Program-made: the position numbers and the translations under genes
The notes under the pieces: model-generated
What the model saw: only the letters and a program-made list of their open reading frames with translations
Databases searched by the model: none
What the model was told of the DNA's origin: nothing
NCBI GenBank assembly: GCA_029582155.1
Contig: CM055905.1
Location: 68,717,618 to 68,781,617 of the forward strand
From: Panopea generosa
Taxonomy: Eukaryota; Mollusca; Bivalvia; Adapedonta; Hiatellidae
DNA: 64,000 nt
Direction of reading: 5' to 3'
Part shown: one piece after another, positions 55,101 to 64,000 of the stretch
Layout: each line of letters begins with the position of its first letter
How positions within the stretch are numbered: the stretch's first letter is position 1

Positions 55101-58100
55101 GACATAGGTGCTTGAGTATACATGTTTACCTTCTGGGATCCCTGTAAAAAGTGGTTAGGTTAACTTATCATTTGTAAGCCCTCAGTGGCATAAAAAAAGA
55201 TACTAAATACAGTCAAACCTGTCTTAAGCAGCCAGTCAAGTGAAGGTACAAAAGTAGCCTTTTACGACAAGTTGCTGCTTAACACAGGTTAATTTACTAT
55301 GATAGCATAGATATGGGAAATAAAAAATATGGTTGCTTTAGACAGGTGGTTGCTTAATAGAGGTGACCTTTTACACAGGTTTGACTGTATACAAACAAAG
55401 AAACAAACCATTCTCTGCCAGGTTTAACCTGCAGCCTCAAACAAGGCGAATACTGGGCGATGATCCGACAGCTTGATAGTGTGTGGCGAGTCGTAGTACG
55501 TACATGTGATGGAATTCTTTTTCTTTGCACGGAATAATACACGGTCCTGAGAGTAAGAAAAGAACCAACTATTTATAACACATATATGGTAAACATTCTT
55601 AGTCAATTTTTTTATTGTATTGTGTTTAGCATTATATTCAACTATTTTTCATGTTATATCACATATAGAGAGAAATACAGCAACACTTCATTTACAGTCA
55701 AACCTGTCTTAAGCAGCCAGTTAAGGGAAGGAGCAAAATTGGCCTTTTAAGACAGGTGGTTGCTTAAAACAGGTAAATTTGCTTCTGAAACATAGAAATT
55801 GGAAATAGCAAATGTGGCTGCTTAAGACAAGTGGCTGATTAATAGAGGTGGTCACTTACACAGGTTTGACTGTATATTTATTTATTTTAGCACAATTTTG
55901 AAGAAAGCTAAAAGCTTATTTGAACTGCTCTAGAGTCTGCTTCCTGGGCAGAATTTGTACTGAGTATTGAGAGGGATCTGGTAGAGCTGGGATCAAAGCC
56001 GCAACTTCTTGCTTGAATGGTCAACATTCTATCCACTACCCTACCACTCCGCCTTCATAGCAACACTTCAGTTTAATGCAGTCAGTATTCACATGAAATA
56101 ATACTCAACTAAGTTATTACACACTGAAATGTGTCCAATCAGTTTAAGAACTTTCATCAATATTGAATGCCAAGTGGAACGGTAATGTAGTGGATAGAGT
56201 GTTTGCCACTCATGCCAGAGGTTGTGGGTTCGATCTTCAGCTTTCACCTGATGCCTCTCAAAATACAACACCAAGTACTGGTTCCACTCAGGAACAGACT
56301 CTAGAGCACCCAGTACTGGTTCCACTCAGGAACAGACTCTAGAACACCCAGTACTGGTTCCACTCAGGAACAGCCAGGAACAGACTCTAGAACACCCAGT
56401 ACTGGTTCCACTCAGGAACAGACTCTAGAGCACCCAGTACTGGTTCCACTCAGGAACAGACTCTAGAACACCCAGAACTGGTTCCACTCAGGAACAGACT
56501 CTAGAGCACCCAGTACTGGTTCCACTAAGTAACAGACTCAAGAGCACCCAGTACTGGTTCCACTCAGGAACAGACTCTAGAGCACCCAGTACTGGTTCCA
56601 CTCAGGAACAGTCAGGAACAGACTCAAGAACACAAAGTAATGGTTCCACTCAGGAACAGACTCTAGAGCCCCCAGTACTGGTTCCACTCAGGAACAGTCA
56701 GGAACAGTCTCTAGAGCCCCCAGTACTGGTTCCACTAAGTAACAGACTCAAGAGCACCCAGTACTGGTTCCACTCAGGAACAGACTCTAGAGCACCCAGT
56801 ACTGGTTCCACTCAGGAACAGTCAGGAACAGACTCTAGAGCACCCAGTACTGGTTCCACTCAGGAACAGACTCTAGAGCACCCAGTACTGGTTCCACTCA
56901 GGAACAGACTCTAGAGCACCCAGTACTGGTTCCACTCAGGAACAGACTCTAGAGCACCCAGTACTGGTTCCACTCAGGAACAGACTCTAGAGCCCCCAGT
57001 ACTGGTTCCACTCAGGAACAGTCAGGAACAGTCTCTAGAGCCCCCAGTACTGGTTCCACTAAGTAACAGACTCAAGAGCACCCAGTACTGGTTCCACTCA
57101 GGAACAGACTCTAGAGCACCCAGTACTGGTTCCACTCAGGAACAGACTCTAGAGCCCCAAGTACTGGTTCCACTCAGGAACAGACTCTAGAGCACCCAGT
57201 ACTGGTTCCACTCAGTAACAGACTCAAGAGCACCCAGTACTGGTTCCACTCAGGAACAGTCAGGAACAGACTCTAGAGCCCCCAGTACTGGTTCCACTCA
57301 GTAACAGACTCAAGAGCACCCAGTACTGGTTCCACTCAGGAACAGTCAGGAACAGACTCTAGAGCCCCCAGCACTGGTTCCACTCAGTAACAGACTCAAG
57401 AGCACCCAGTACTGGTTCCACTCAGGAACAGTCAGGAACAGACTCTAGAGCCCCCAGCACTGGTTCCACTCAGTAACAGACTCAAGAGCACCCAGTACTG
57501 GTTCCACTCAGGAACAGTCAGGAACAGACTCTAGAGCCCCCAGTACTGGTTCCACTCAGGAACAGACTCTAGAACACCCAGCACTGGTTCCACTCAGGAA
57601 CAGACTCTAGAGCAGTTTATGTAAGTCCTGATAATTTAGTATAAACAAAATGCCAAGTGAGAACCCTACTAAGTACCATAATAAATAAATTGCTAGATTA
57701 ACATCAAAATTTTATTTTATTTTAAATTTTTTGATATATTTTTATTTCATTTTATTTTTCATTTATTTTTTTATGAAAATAAAAAGGGTTGGGGCGGCAA
57801 AAAAATTAGGAGGGGGAGATGATAATCTAGTAATTAATTTAAAATGGCCTAAGTACCATTCATTTAAATCTTTGGAACCAACACAGGGATATCTGAACCA
57901 TTCCCAGACCTATCCCTTAATATAACAAGCATCAAGATTATCAGTAAAATTATTACAAGTCTTTGGAATATGACGAGGTTAGGGATAAAGTCGTAAGCCT
58001 CCTATATGAGAGGCAGCCATTTGATTGTTGTGCAACCACTGCTGTGCGATATATTTTAGTTTATATTGTTACAAAATATACTAAACTACAATAAACTTTT

Positions 58101-61100
58101 TGATAATGAATTCTTGCTTTTAACAAAAGTTTCAAATCAAGTTTTTTTTTATCCTTCTTTAGTCTACACGTATCACCCGTTGGATCATATAGATACAGTG
58201 AATTCATATATATTTACATACATGAACTGATAGCTTTTAGAGTAAGATCCAGTTAAGGATTCATGACCAATCACATGCTATATAAAGGACAGATTTATAA
58301 ACCCATTGGATCATATACATGTAGATACAGTGAATTCATATATATCTTCTTTCAGAAAGGGAGATAATTAAATTCACAACAAAAGAATTTACGATTTTTG
58401 GGATCTTTTCAGATGCTCATTCACAATGCATGATATATATATGGAGATAATTATTTGTGAATAACCAAGACATAAATGTACAGACCAGACTACGGTGAGT
58501 GCGCCTAGCTACAATGCAAACCACTAGATACAATATCAAGGCCTCTGCCAAACCAATAAATTTGGTGTCGACCATGACTTATATACTATGGTATTACATT
58601 CAACACATCTGGACAGGGTGGACAAATTTACATACATGACCTGATAGCTCTATATGAGTAGGAATCAAGTAAAGGATTCATGACTACTCACATGCTATAT
58701 AAAAGACAGATTTATAAAACCATTGGATCATATACATGTAGATACAGCGAATTCATATATATTTAATTTCAGAAAGGGAGATAATAAAATTCACAACAAC
58801 GGAATTTACGATTTTAGGGATCTTTTCAGATGCTCATTCACAATGCATGATATATATATATGGAGATAATTATTTGTGAATAACCAAGACATAAATGTAC
58901 AGACCAGACTAGGGCGAGTGCACCTAGCTACAATGTAAACCATTATCTCCATGTATCATTATCAAATCAGCATTATATCGCACTCTTGAATAGCGGCACG
59001 GAGAAGGTGTTTAAATGCTTGGACATATTGGCGAAGATTAATGAGAGCCAGGTAAAACGTTACGGACAATACAATTATGTGTCTGGAGTAATCACTCAAG
59101 TATGAAGTGCTAAAAAAAAACCAAAGATATCAACAATGCCAACCAACAAAATTAACCAATTACTTTTAACTTAGAAGTTAACCATAGGATGTGATAAAAT
59201 AATTGTCAAACACTTGATTACACACTTTTGTTAACTTTTTACAAACTCTCAGAGATCATTTATGAGAACTGACCGATTATGAGGGTATTTTACAAATAAT
59301 TACCGTGTACGAGGATATTTTATGAGTACTTACTGTGTATGAGGGTATTTTACAAGTACTTACTGTGTACGAGGGTATTTAACGAGTACTTACCGTGTAC
59401 ATGGGTATTTTACGAGAACTTACCGTGTACGAGGGTATTTTACGAGTACTTACCATGTACGAAGGTATTTTACGAGTACTTACCGTGTATGAGGGTATTT
59501 ATTGATTACTTACCATGTATGAGGGTATTTTACAAGTACTTACCAGTGTATGAGGGTATTTATGAGTACTTACCGTGTACGAGGGTATTTTACGAGTACT
59601 TACAGTGTACAAGGGTACTTTATGAGTACTTACTGTGTATGAGGGTATTCTGTTTTTAGATGAAGTGTCATATGTATCGTTTCCTATATCAAACTTGTAT
59701 GTAGGTCGGAAATTGATACGTCCTTCCTGAAAACCTTGGAATATGTTACCTTTAATGGAAAAAAACATACAATTTAAGACCTGGCTTTTAATAAGGGACA
59801 CTTTAACTCTATTTACCTTAGGTCATTATAAATGATTTGCTAGATTATCATCCAAATTTTTCTTAAAAACGGGGAGGATGGGAGGATTTAATTTTCATTT
59901 TTAAAGCTTTTTTAATAATTTTTTTTTTTTACGAAAATGAAAAGGGTCGGGACAGCATGAAAATGAAGGGGTTGATGGGGATGATAATCTAGCAATTAAT
60001 TTATTATGGCCTTAAAAAGACTACAGTGAAAAAAATCAAAGTAACTCATGTTCACACATCATAACAATCTTCAATGTCTATAAATATAAAACAAAATTAT
60101 ATATAGAGAAGGTAATATAATCTTCAACTGTTTCAAGCTAAAACATCATATTTAACATGACTCTCGTCTTTTTTACTAATCTATTATGTGGGTCAGTCAG
60201 TGATGTAAACTTTTTTAACATGATGGTGACCAATAGTATTACTTAAAAATAATATAGATTAAAAAAAAAATCAAACCCGAGCTAAACAAAAACTTTAACA
60301 AAAGGATTTAGAGCCCAAAGTATAGAAATTTAGGTAAGTTAGCTAAATACATTGTTTCTATAACATAATATGAATGTGTTTATGAAGTTTAGTCACTACA
60401 ACTAAGTAGTTCGTTCAGAAACAAAGTAAATGCTGAGCTTAAATGAAACTTTACCCTGACAACGACAACAACGATGATGCCAGGGTCATGACAAAAGTTC
60501 TGTCGTTTTTTTTTCTCAAAAGACGAGCAAATAAATTATTAACAAGTTTTATAAAGTAATGGTGTCATGCTAGTTTAGAAAATATAAGAGGAAGTATTAA
60601 AAAATATTTTTAATTTTTTTCTGTTATACCAATAAAAAGTGATAAAATTAAAATACACTTACGCTTATTTTGTTCTACATGAATATTATTTTTTGGAATG
60701 GGGTTGATGTTTAAGCCATTTTCAACACATTTAACGTTTTAGTTTTATTGGTGGAGGAAGACCTCAGAAGGAATCTGAATAGACTACCATCCTTCCACAA
60801 GTTTTAAACTGGCAAACTTTCTCACATAAACTTTTTGGAGCATGTGGGACTCAAACCTATGACCTTAGCGGTGAGAGTTAAGTGACCTAGAGAATTGGCC
60901 CAATTCCAGTTAAAATTGGCCGTTTTTGTTCGAACTGGCCCAGTTCCAGTTCAAATTAGCCTTTTTTGTTCCAATTGGCCCAGTTCAAGCTCAAATTGGC
61001 CTTTTTGTTCATATTGGCCCAGTTCAAGCTCAAATTGGCTTTTTTTATTCATACTGGCCTAGTTAAAGCTCAAATTGGCCTTTTTTATTCATACTGGCCC

Positions 61101-63862
61101 TATTTCAAGCTCTAATTGGCCTTTTTGTTCATATTGGCCCAGTTAAAGCTCAAATTGGCCTTTTTTGTTCATACTGGCCTAGTTCAAGCTCAAATTGACT
61201 TTTTTGTTCATATTGGCCCAGTTCCAGCTCAAATTGGCCTTTTTGTTCATACTTGCCTAGTTCAAGCTCAAACTGGCCTTTTTGTTCATACTGGCCCAGT
61301 TCAAGCTCAAATTGGCTTTTTTTATTCATACTGGCCCAGTTCAAGCTCAAATTGGCCTTTTTGTTCATATTGGCCCAGTTAAAGCTCAAATTGGCCTTTT
61401 TTGTTCATACTGGCCTAGTTCAAGCTAAAATTGGCCTTTTTTGTTCATATTGGCCCAGTTCCAGCTCAAATTGGCCTTTTTGTTCATATTGGCCCAGTTC
61501 CAGATCAAATTGGCCTTTATTGCTTGTAATGGCCCAGTTACAGCTTTTTTGCCCCAGTTCACTTAAAATACGAAATGAGCATTTATAATATGAAAAGGTT
61601 TATACAATGGAGTTGATTAATAACAGACAATAACAGGTTGTTATTTACCTTCTATTATAAGTTTGGTGAGCTGGTCACCAGAGACGAGGTCCTCAAAGTT
61701 TGGATGTTCCTGCCCCTGTATAGACTTCACCAAGTCCTCAACAGCCTGCTTGCCTTTATATGCTTCTATACGGAAGTTCAGGTCGCCCATCCAGAACACA
61801 CAGTCATAACGTGTCGTTACGTCTGTAATAAGAAAATAGGATAGTCAGTATAAAAGAATCCTTCTGAATGCAAGTGATTAATCAAACATGCAACACCTCT
61901 CATGCCTTAAAAGAAAAAAAATGAGTTTTGAAATTCTCAATTTTTGTATTTTTGGGACCCCTTGAGACAATGGAACCCAGTCATTTTGACAAATTCTATA
62001 TAAAAAAAATAATCTCTTATTATAATCACATGCCCAAATGGGTAGGTCCAAATTTAATCCCAGCATCACCATTTGTACAGCTCTGATACAACTACACTTG
62101 GTGGTATTTTTAATTAAATATTTTCAAAATCTGTTCAAGAGAAAATTATTTTTTTAAGCTTAATATTATTTTTAGTAATGGCGGCCATCTTGAATTTGAG
62201 ATCAAACAAACAAAAGTTGTGTACAGTCTTACATACATTAAAAACATCCATGTGAAGTTTGAGTAGAACTGACCTGGTGGTTTCAGACAAAGTGTTACTA
62301 GTGGACCTTGACAGAAAACTTATGACAGATAATGAGCAATCCACTATCGCATAAGCCCTTCTGCAAGGTATTGGACCAGTTGAGCTAAAAAAACATTTTT
62401 GCAATGCTCATATCTACACATGTACCTGCTAAAAATGTAGCTACCTTGACTTGTATACTGACTTTTAAACAGTTGATTTTTTACTAATATAATTTATGTC
62501 CTTTTTTGTTGAAAATCACTATGAAGGAAAATCTGACAATGAAACATTAGCTCCTTACCCACCAAAACCATCATGAACTGGACACAGCAATTAAACATTT
62601 TTTAAGTGATTTTTGAAAGATAAAATTTAAGCTTAGATAAGCACTGAACCCAGCATGTTTACCTTGTGTGTTGCCATTCGGTGATCCAGTGTTCTGTTTA
62701 GGCAAGTGGAGTTGTTTGATGATTCTTGTGAAGTCATCTACACGTTCCTTTTTCCTCTCATCACCCGCTGGTAACATAAACAGAATATTTTGACATTATG
62801 AGGGTGTTATATTTCATATGCATTGTATAGTAATTTAGATAAAACACTGCCAGAAACCTGGCTCCCATGTACAGTAGAACTTCGATAGGTTGAACACCAC
62901 AGATTGCTCGAACAACTCACCTGGTCCCTGCCAAATTTCTTATTTAATTTCTATCATTCTTCCCCGGATGGCTAGAACACTTATTGGTCGAACAGTTGAA
63001 CTAGAAATTAGGTCCCGCCAACACACTTACCTGTATTTTTCACACCTGTAGGTCAAACAGCTGTTTGATACAGAAAATCAGAAAGTTTGCCATGTTTATT
63101 CACGCATGCAAAGGTGGCTCCCATGTACAATGTATCTGTATGCTAGTGGCGATTTTCATGCATGAATTTCAATATCAAACTTCCAATGAAAACTAGAAAT
63201 GTGTCTGCTGACATAAATGTCCCTGTTATTGACTGGAAACCAACTTTTTTGTGAAAATTAAGTAAAAAAGTTGCGATAGCTTAGACAAGAATTAGAACAT
63301 GGTAAAAAAGCAATTTTACTAAGTACAAGGGCAATATCTCTGCAAGTTATTAAGTCAGCATCACAAAATTGCGTCATCAACACTTAATGTTGATCATGTA
63401 TGCAAAGTTTCAATTAAACCATTTGAAAACAGTGGAAGAAGTATGCTCCACAAGTTGCTGACTTACTGGCTGGCTGGACAGACAGACAAACTGACACTGA
63501 CTATATATCTCTTCTCTAAGTTCCTTTGAAGGGGTATATTTACCTCTCATTAATGGGGTAATGGGTCTGAATCCAGCTTAGTCCAGAAACTTTATGTGGT
63601 ACAGTTACTTGCCAATTGAAGATCCTCGTTTATTGATCTGGGGTTTTCCTCCAACAAAACTGGATGCCATATAGAAAAAAAAATTAACTCTCGGCGTTAT
63701 GAAATCCACATTTAAAGAGTATTTGAAGTGATATTTACTTACGTGCAAAATGACAGTTAATGAAGAGTAGAGAAGTTCCAAAAATGTTAAACCCAATGGC
63801 AATAGCACCTTTAGTTTTCACCATGGTTACCGCACGTGTCTGCACGAGGTCATCCTCTGGCA
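52036..63862 (-). CDS. INPP5E: INPP5E-type inositol polyphosphate 5-phosphatase, last seven exons
   Basis: The gene enters from the right edge; exons are 63743-63862, 62663-62767, 61649-61822, 59634-59749, 55409-55546, 53175-53224 and 52036-52118. Together they encode about 261 C-terminal residues. The family removes the 5-phosphate of PI(4,5)P2 and PI(3,4,5)P3; INPP5E does this in the cilium and Golgi. Visible motifs: KTKGAIAI...[30 protein letters not shown] (family FWxGDxNxR), [31 protein letters not shown] (family PxWTDRxL, split by an intron) and [11 protein letters not shown]. The C-terminus ends KVCSIQ-stop, a CaaX box as in human INPP5E (CSVS), and [13 protein letters not shown] also matches the INPP5E tail, separating it from INPP5B/J/K and SHIP. 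Oddities: an 11-fold donor array after 59634 and a probable one-base insertion near 55438. Confidence 0.88.
52258..52370 (+). repeat. SINE family A, head region
   Basis: GGCCCTTCTAGCTCAGTGCG, GGTTGCGAGTTCAATTCCCA; the body is replaced by other sequence. Confidence 0.55.
52455..52590 (+). repeat. SINE family B, body
   Basis: CAAACTTTATGTGAGACAGT, CAGATTCATTCTGAGGTCAT and ATGTGTTGAAAATGGCTAC. Confidence 0.6.
52662..52825 (+). repeat. SINE family C
   Basis: GCATGATCCAGTGGTAGAGC, GTTGTGTGTTCGACCCTCTG, TATGTGTGATGTCATTAAGC, tail AAGTAAAATAAATAAAAT. Confidence 0.7.
52838..53152. repeat. Direct and inverted copies of an 80-bp segment
   Basis: GAAGGGAAGAAAATATAATA then TGTCTATATTAAACTC and TTTCACAAATTTTCG appear at 52838 and 52966; the complement (GAAAATTTGTGAAAAAAAGA) occurs at 53112. 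The array could fold into a long hairpin and lies in the last INPP5E intron. Confidence 0.8.
53175..53224 (-). CDS. INPP5E: INPP5E exon 6 of 7 seen
   Basis: Acceptor CTACTTTCAG; encodes [16 protein letters not shown]; donor GTTTGT, phase 1. Human has PLAAGKFDREL here. Confidence 0.8.
53243..53350 (+). repeat. 54-bp direct duplication
   Basis: CATATGAAACTCCGCCTACT plus AGGAATATTTAATTAGATAA is repeated with one or two changes. Confidence 0.9.
53575..53805. mobile_element. MITE, family G, copy 3, in an INPP5E intron
   Basis: GGCTGTCCTTAAAAAATATA and ATATTTTTTAAGGATGGCC are complementary ends; GTGCTCCTACCTACTCACTC and GATTTCTGTCCATTTTTGTT inside. Confidence 0.75.
53820..54050 (-). repeat. Dispersed repeat, family K, copy 3 (inverted)
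   Basis: CACATAATTTACGGTGCAGG, AGTGTAATAAAACCCAG, CGTAATATCACTTCCTATTC and ATGACGTTATTTTGAGACAT; reverse of 34125-34350. Confidence 0.65.
54640..54830. mobile_element. Palindromic MITE, family H
   Basis: AATTGCTAGGTTTTCATCCA at the left, ATGATAATCAGGCAATTAAT then CTAGTATGGCCTTAA at the right. Confidence 0.65.
54893..55207 (+). repeat. SINE family A, diverged with an internal insertion
   Basis: GGCAGCACATGACTATCAAT, GTTTATTGATATACGACATA, AAGTTATCAATTACTTGCAG, AGTGGTTAGGTTAACTTATC in the family order; about 60 bp of extra sequence sits inside. Confidence 0.6.
55210..55387. mobile_element. TA-flanked MITE, family T
   Basis: CAGTCAAACCTGTCTTAAGC to ACACAGGTTTGACTG, TA both sides, complete. 22 bp from INPP5E exon 5. 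Confidence 0.88.
55409..55546 (-). CDS. INPP5E: INPP5E exon 5 of 7 seen (frame break)
   Basis: Acceptor TTACTCTCAG; encodes [20 protein letters not shown] then [11 protein letters not shown]. Directly after, the frame runs into TAA at 55424, while the next frame continues RLQVKPGRE, matching human FRVKVRPGRD, to a GTTTGT donor with the right phase for exon 6. One surplus base near 55438 explains this. Confidence 0.75.
55695..55872. mobile_element. TA-flanked MITE, family T
   Basis: CAGTCAAACCTGTCTTAAGC to ACACAGGTTTGACTG, TA both sides, complete, same orientation as the copy 485 bp away; the two flank exon 5's 5' side. Confidence 0.88.
55900..56060 (-). repeat. SINE family E
   Basis: GTAGGGTAGTGGATAGAATG, GAAGTTGCGGCTTTGATCCC and GTACAAATTCTGCCCAGGAA on the minus strand. 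Confidence 0.65.
56172..56300 (+). repeat. SINE family E, source of the 38-bp array
   Basis: GGTAATGTAGTGGATAGAGT, GGTTGTGGGTTCGATCTTCA, TGATGCCTCTCAAAATACAA, CACCAAGTACTGGTTCCACT, CAGGAACAGACTCTAGAGCA. The final phrases are the unit of the array that follows. Confidence 0.75.
56262..57615 (+). repeat. 38-bp minisatellite, about 34 copies, grown from a SINE
   Basis: Unit CACCCAGTACTGGTTCCACT plus CAGGAACAGACTCTAGAG. Variants with an extra CAGGAACAGT, with AAGTAACAGACTCAAGAG or with CCCCAG recur in fixed order, giving higher-order units of about 114 to 230 bp. In the INPP5E intron between exons 4 and 5. Confidence 0.95.
57668..57850. mobile_element. Palindromic MITE, family H, with target duplication
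   Basis: CTAAGTACCAT stands on both sides. Ends are AATAAATAAATTGCTAGATT at the left and GATAATCTAGTAATTAATTT at the right. An 8-bp duplication (CTAAGTAC) would fit hAT-type transposition. Confidence 0.75.
58255..58940 (+). repeat. Tandem duplication, about 420-bp unit
   Basis: GGATTCATGACCAATCACAT, CCATTGGATCATATACATGT, GAAAGGGAGATAAT, GATGCTCATTCACAATGCAT and GTACAGACCAGACTA occur at 58257-58500 and again at 58675-58912. A third partial start (TTGGATCATATAGATACAG) is at 58180. Confidence 0.85.
59262..59652 (-). repeat. 30-bp array carrying the INPP5E exon end and splice donor
   Basis: Thirteen units of, on the minus strand, AATACCCTCGTACACG|GTAA plus GTACTCGTAA. The unit at 59622-59652 spans the true exon 4 end and donor. 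Counting it, eleven units keep GTAAGT (59628 leftward at about 30-nt steps to 59328); the next has GTAATT and the last is decayed. Confidence 0.95.
59634..59749 (-). CDS. INPP5E: INPP5E exon 4 of 7 seen
   Basis: Acceptor CATTAAAG; encodes [20 protein letters not shown] through NRIPSYT; donor GTAAGT at 59633, phase 0. The last 17 nt belong to the 30-bp array that follows. Confidence 0.92.
59818..60015. mobile_element. Palindromic MITE, family H, full copy
   Basis: TAGGTCATTATAAATGATTT, GCTAGATTATCATCC at the left; GGATGATAATCTAGCAATTA, ATTTATTATGGCCTTA at the right; the inverted ends are about 35 bp. Intron between exons 3 and 4. Confidence 0.8.
60695..60900 (-). repeat. SINE family B
   Basis: GATGTTTAAGCCATTTTCAA, TTATTGGTGGAGGAAGACCT, AACTGGCAAACTTTCTCACA, GGGACTCAAACCTATGACCT, ending near AAGTGACCTAGAGAATTGGC. 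Confidence 0.7.
60893..61565 (-). repeat. 39-bp minisatellite, about 17 copies
   Basis: Unit CCAGTTCAAGCTCAAATTGG plus CCTTTTTGTTCATATTGGC. Divisible by three, so frames stay open on both strands; it starts directly at the end of a SINE. INPP5E intron between exons 3 and 4, ending about 85 bp from exon 3. Confidence 0.93.
61649..61822 (-). CDS. INPP5E: INPP5E exon 3 of 7 seen
   Basis: Acceptor TTATTACAG; encodes [20 protein letters not shown], the first catalytic motif, then a helical segment ending QLTKLIIE; donor GTAAAT. Confidence 0.93.
62663..62767 (-). CDS. INPP5E: INPP5E exon 2 of 7 seen
   Basis: Acceptor TTACCAG; encodes [20 protein letters not shown] then [14 protein letters not shown]; donor GTAAAC. 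Corresponds to human GDGKVAERLLDYTRTVQAL. Confidence 0.85.
62872..63050. mobile_element. Decayed relative of the MITE at 11455
   Basis: CAGTAGAACTTCGATAGGTT, CACCTGGTCCCTGCCAAATT and a second GGTCGAACAG-type phrase; the right end is not intact. Confidence 0.45.
63555..63675 (+). repeat. SINE family B, body fragment
   Basis: CCAGAAACTTTATGTGGTAC, AGTTACTTGCCAATTGAAGA and CTCCAACAAAACTGGATGCC. Confidence 0.55.
63743..63862 (-). CDS. INPP5E: INPP5E exon 1 of 7 seen
   Basis: Acceptor TTTTTCCAG; encodes [20 protein letters not shown] and [16 protein letters not shown]; donor GTAAGT, phase 1. Confidence 0.88.
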
Positions 63863-63921
63863 CTGGAAAAACAAAGGAAATATATATATATATATTATTA
63901 TACTAGTCATGTGTCAGAATA

Positions 63922-64000
63922 CAGTCAAACCTGTTTTAAGCAGCCAGTCAAGGGAAGGAGCAAAAGTGGCCTTTTAAGACAGGTTGTTGCTTAAAGGCCC
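63922..64000. mobile_element. TA-flanked MITE, family T, cut by the window end
   Basis: TA then CAGTCAAACCTGTTTTAAGC and AAGTGGCCTTTTAAGACAGG; only the left part is inside. Confidence 0.8.

Noticed and set aside
59339..59659. 106-codon plus-strand repeat frame
   Set aside because: Antisense of the 30-bp array; the coding information is on the minus strand in INPP5E exon 4.
61116..61588. Open frames of 79-111 codons with Phe/Gln-rich repeats on both strands
   Set aside because: Produced by the 39-bp intronic minisatellite, whose unit is divisible by three.

Overview
This is an AT-rich, intron-rich animal nuclear segment. It contains no prokaryotic signals, no operons and no long open reading frames. 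Short exons (25-174 bp) sit in kilobase introns packed with tRNA-headed SINEs, palindromic MITEs and minisatellites. The SINE families look like those common in molluscs, and there is a secreted EF-hand protein of a kind frequent in molluscs. I infer a lophotrochozoan, most likely a bivalve; the species cannot be fixed from the sequence.

Five genes could be rebuilt by joining exons with matching phase. (1) 405-10859, plus strand: the last five exons of a Ser/Pro/Gln-rich, probably disordered protein that I do not recognise. (2) 18135-23252, minus: complete TRMT112, the zinc-binding activator subunit of several methyltransferases. (3) 25761-31793, plus: complete POLR1H (RPA12/ZNRD1), the two-zinc-ribbon subunit of RNA polymerase I. 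(4) 34563-38570, minus: a complete four-exon, 144-residue secreted EF-hand protein. (5) 52036-63862, minus, entering from the right edge: the last seven exons of an INPP5E-type inositol polyphosphate 5-phosphatase, ending in a CaaX box (CSIQ).

TRMT112 and POLR1H are divergently arranged about 2.5 kb apart, and both serve ribosome production. The EF-hand gene and INPP5E follow on the minus strand, separated by 13.5 kb of repeats with a dead mariner transposase (39165-39957) and a composite element (41057-42885). A LINE tail (9265-10240) lies in the last intron of gene 1.

The most interesting signal is that tandem arrays contain real gene boundaries. A 30-bp repeat at 59262-59652 includes the 3' end of an INPP5E exon and its 5' splice site, giving 11 GTAAGT donors at about 30-nt spacing; the first few would insert ten residues in frame beside the catalytic motif. 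The EF-hand gene has its exon 2 end and donor triplicated (36829-36930), and the TRMT112 stop codon and 3' flank start a 117-bp array (17740-18150). I also flag a likely one-base insertion in INPP5E exon 5, a non-canonical donor in TRMT112, and eleven copies or fragments of one TA-flanked MITE.
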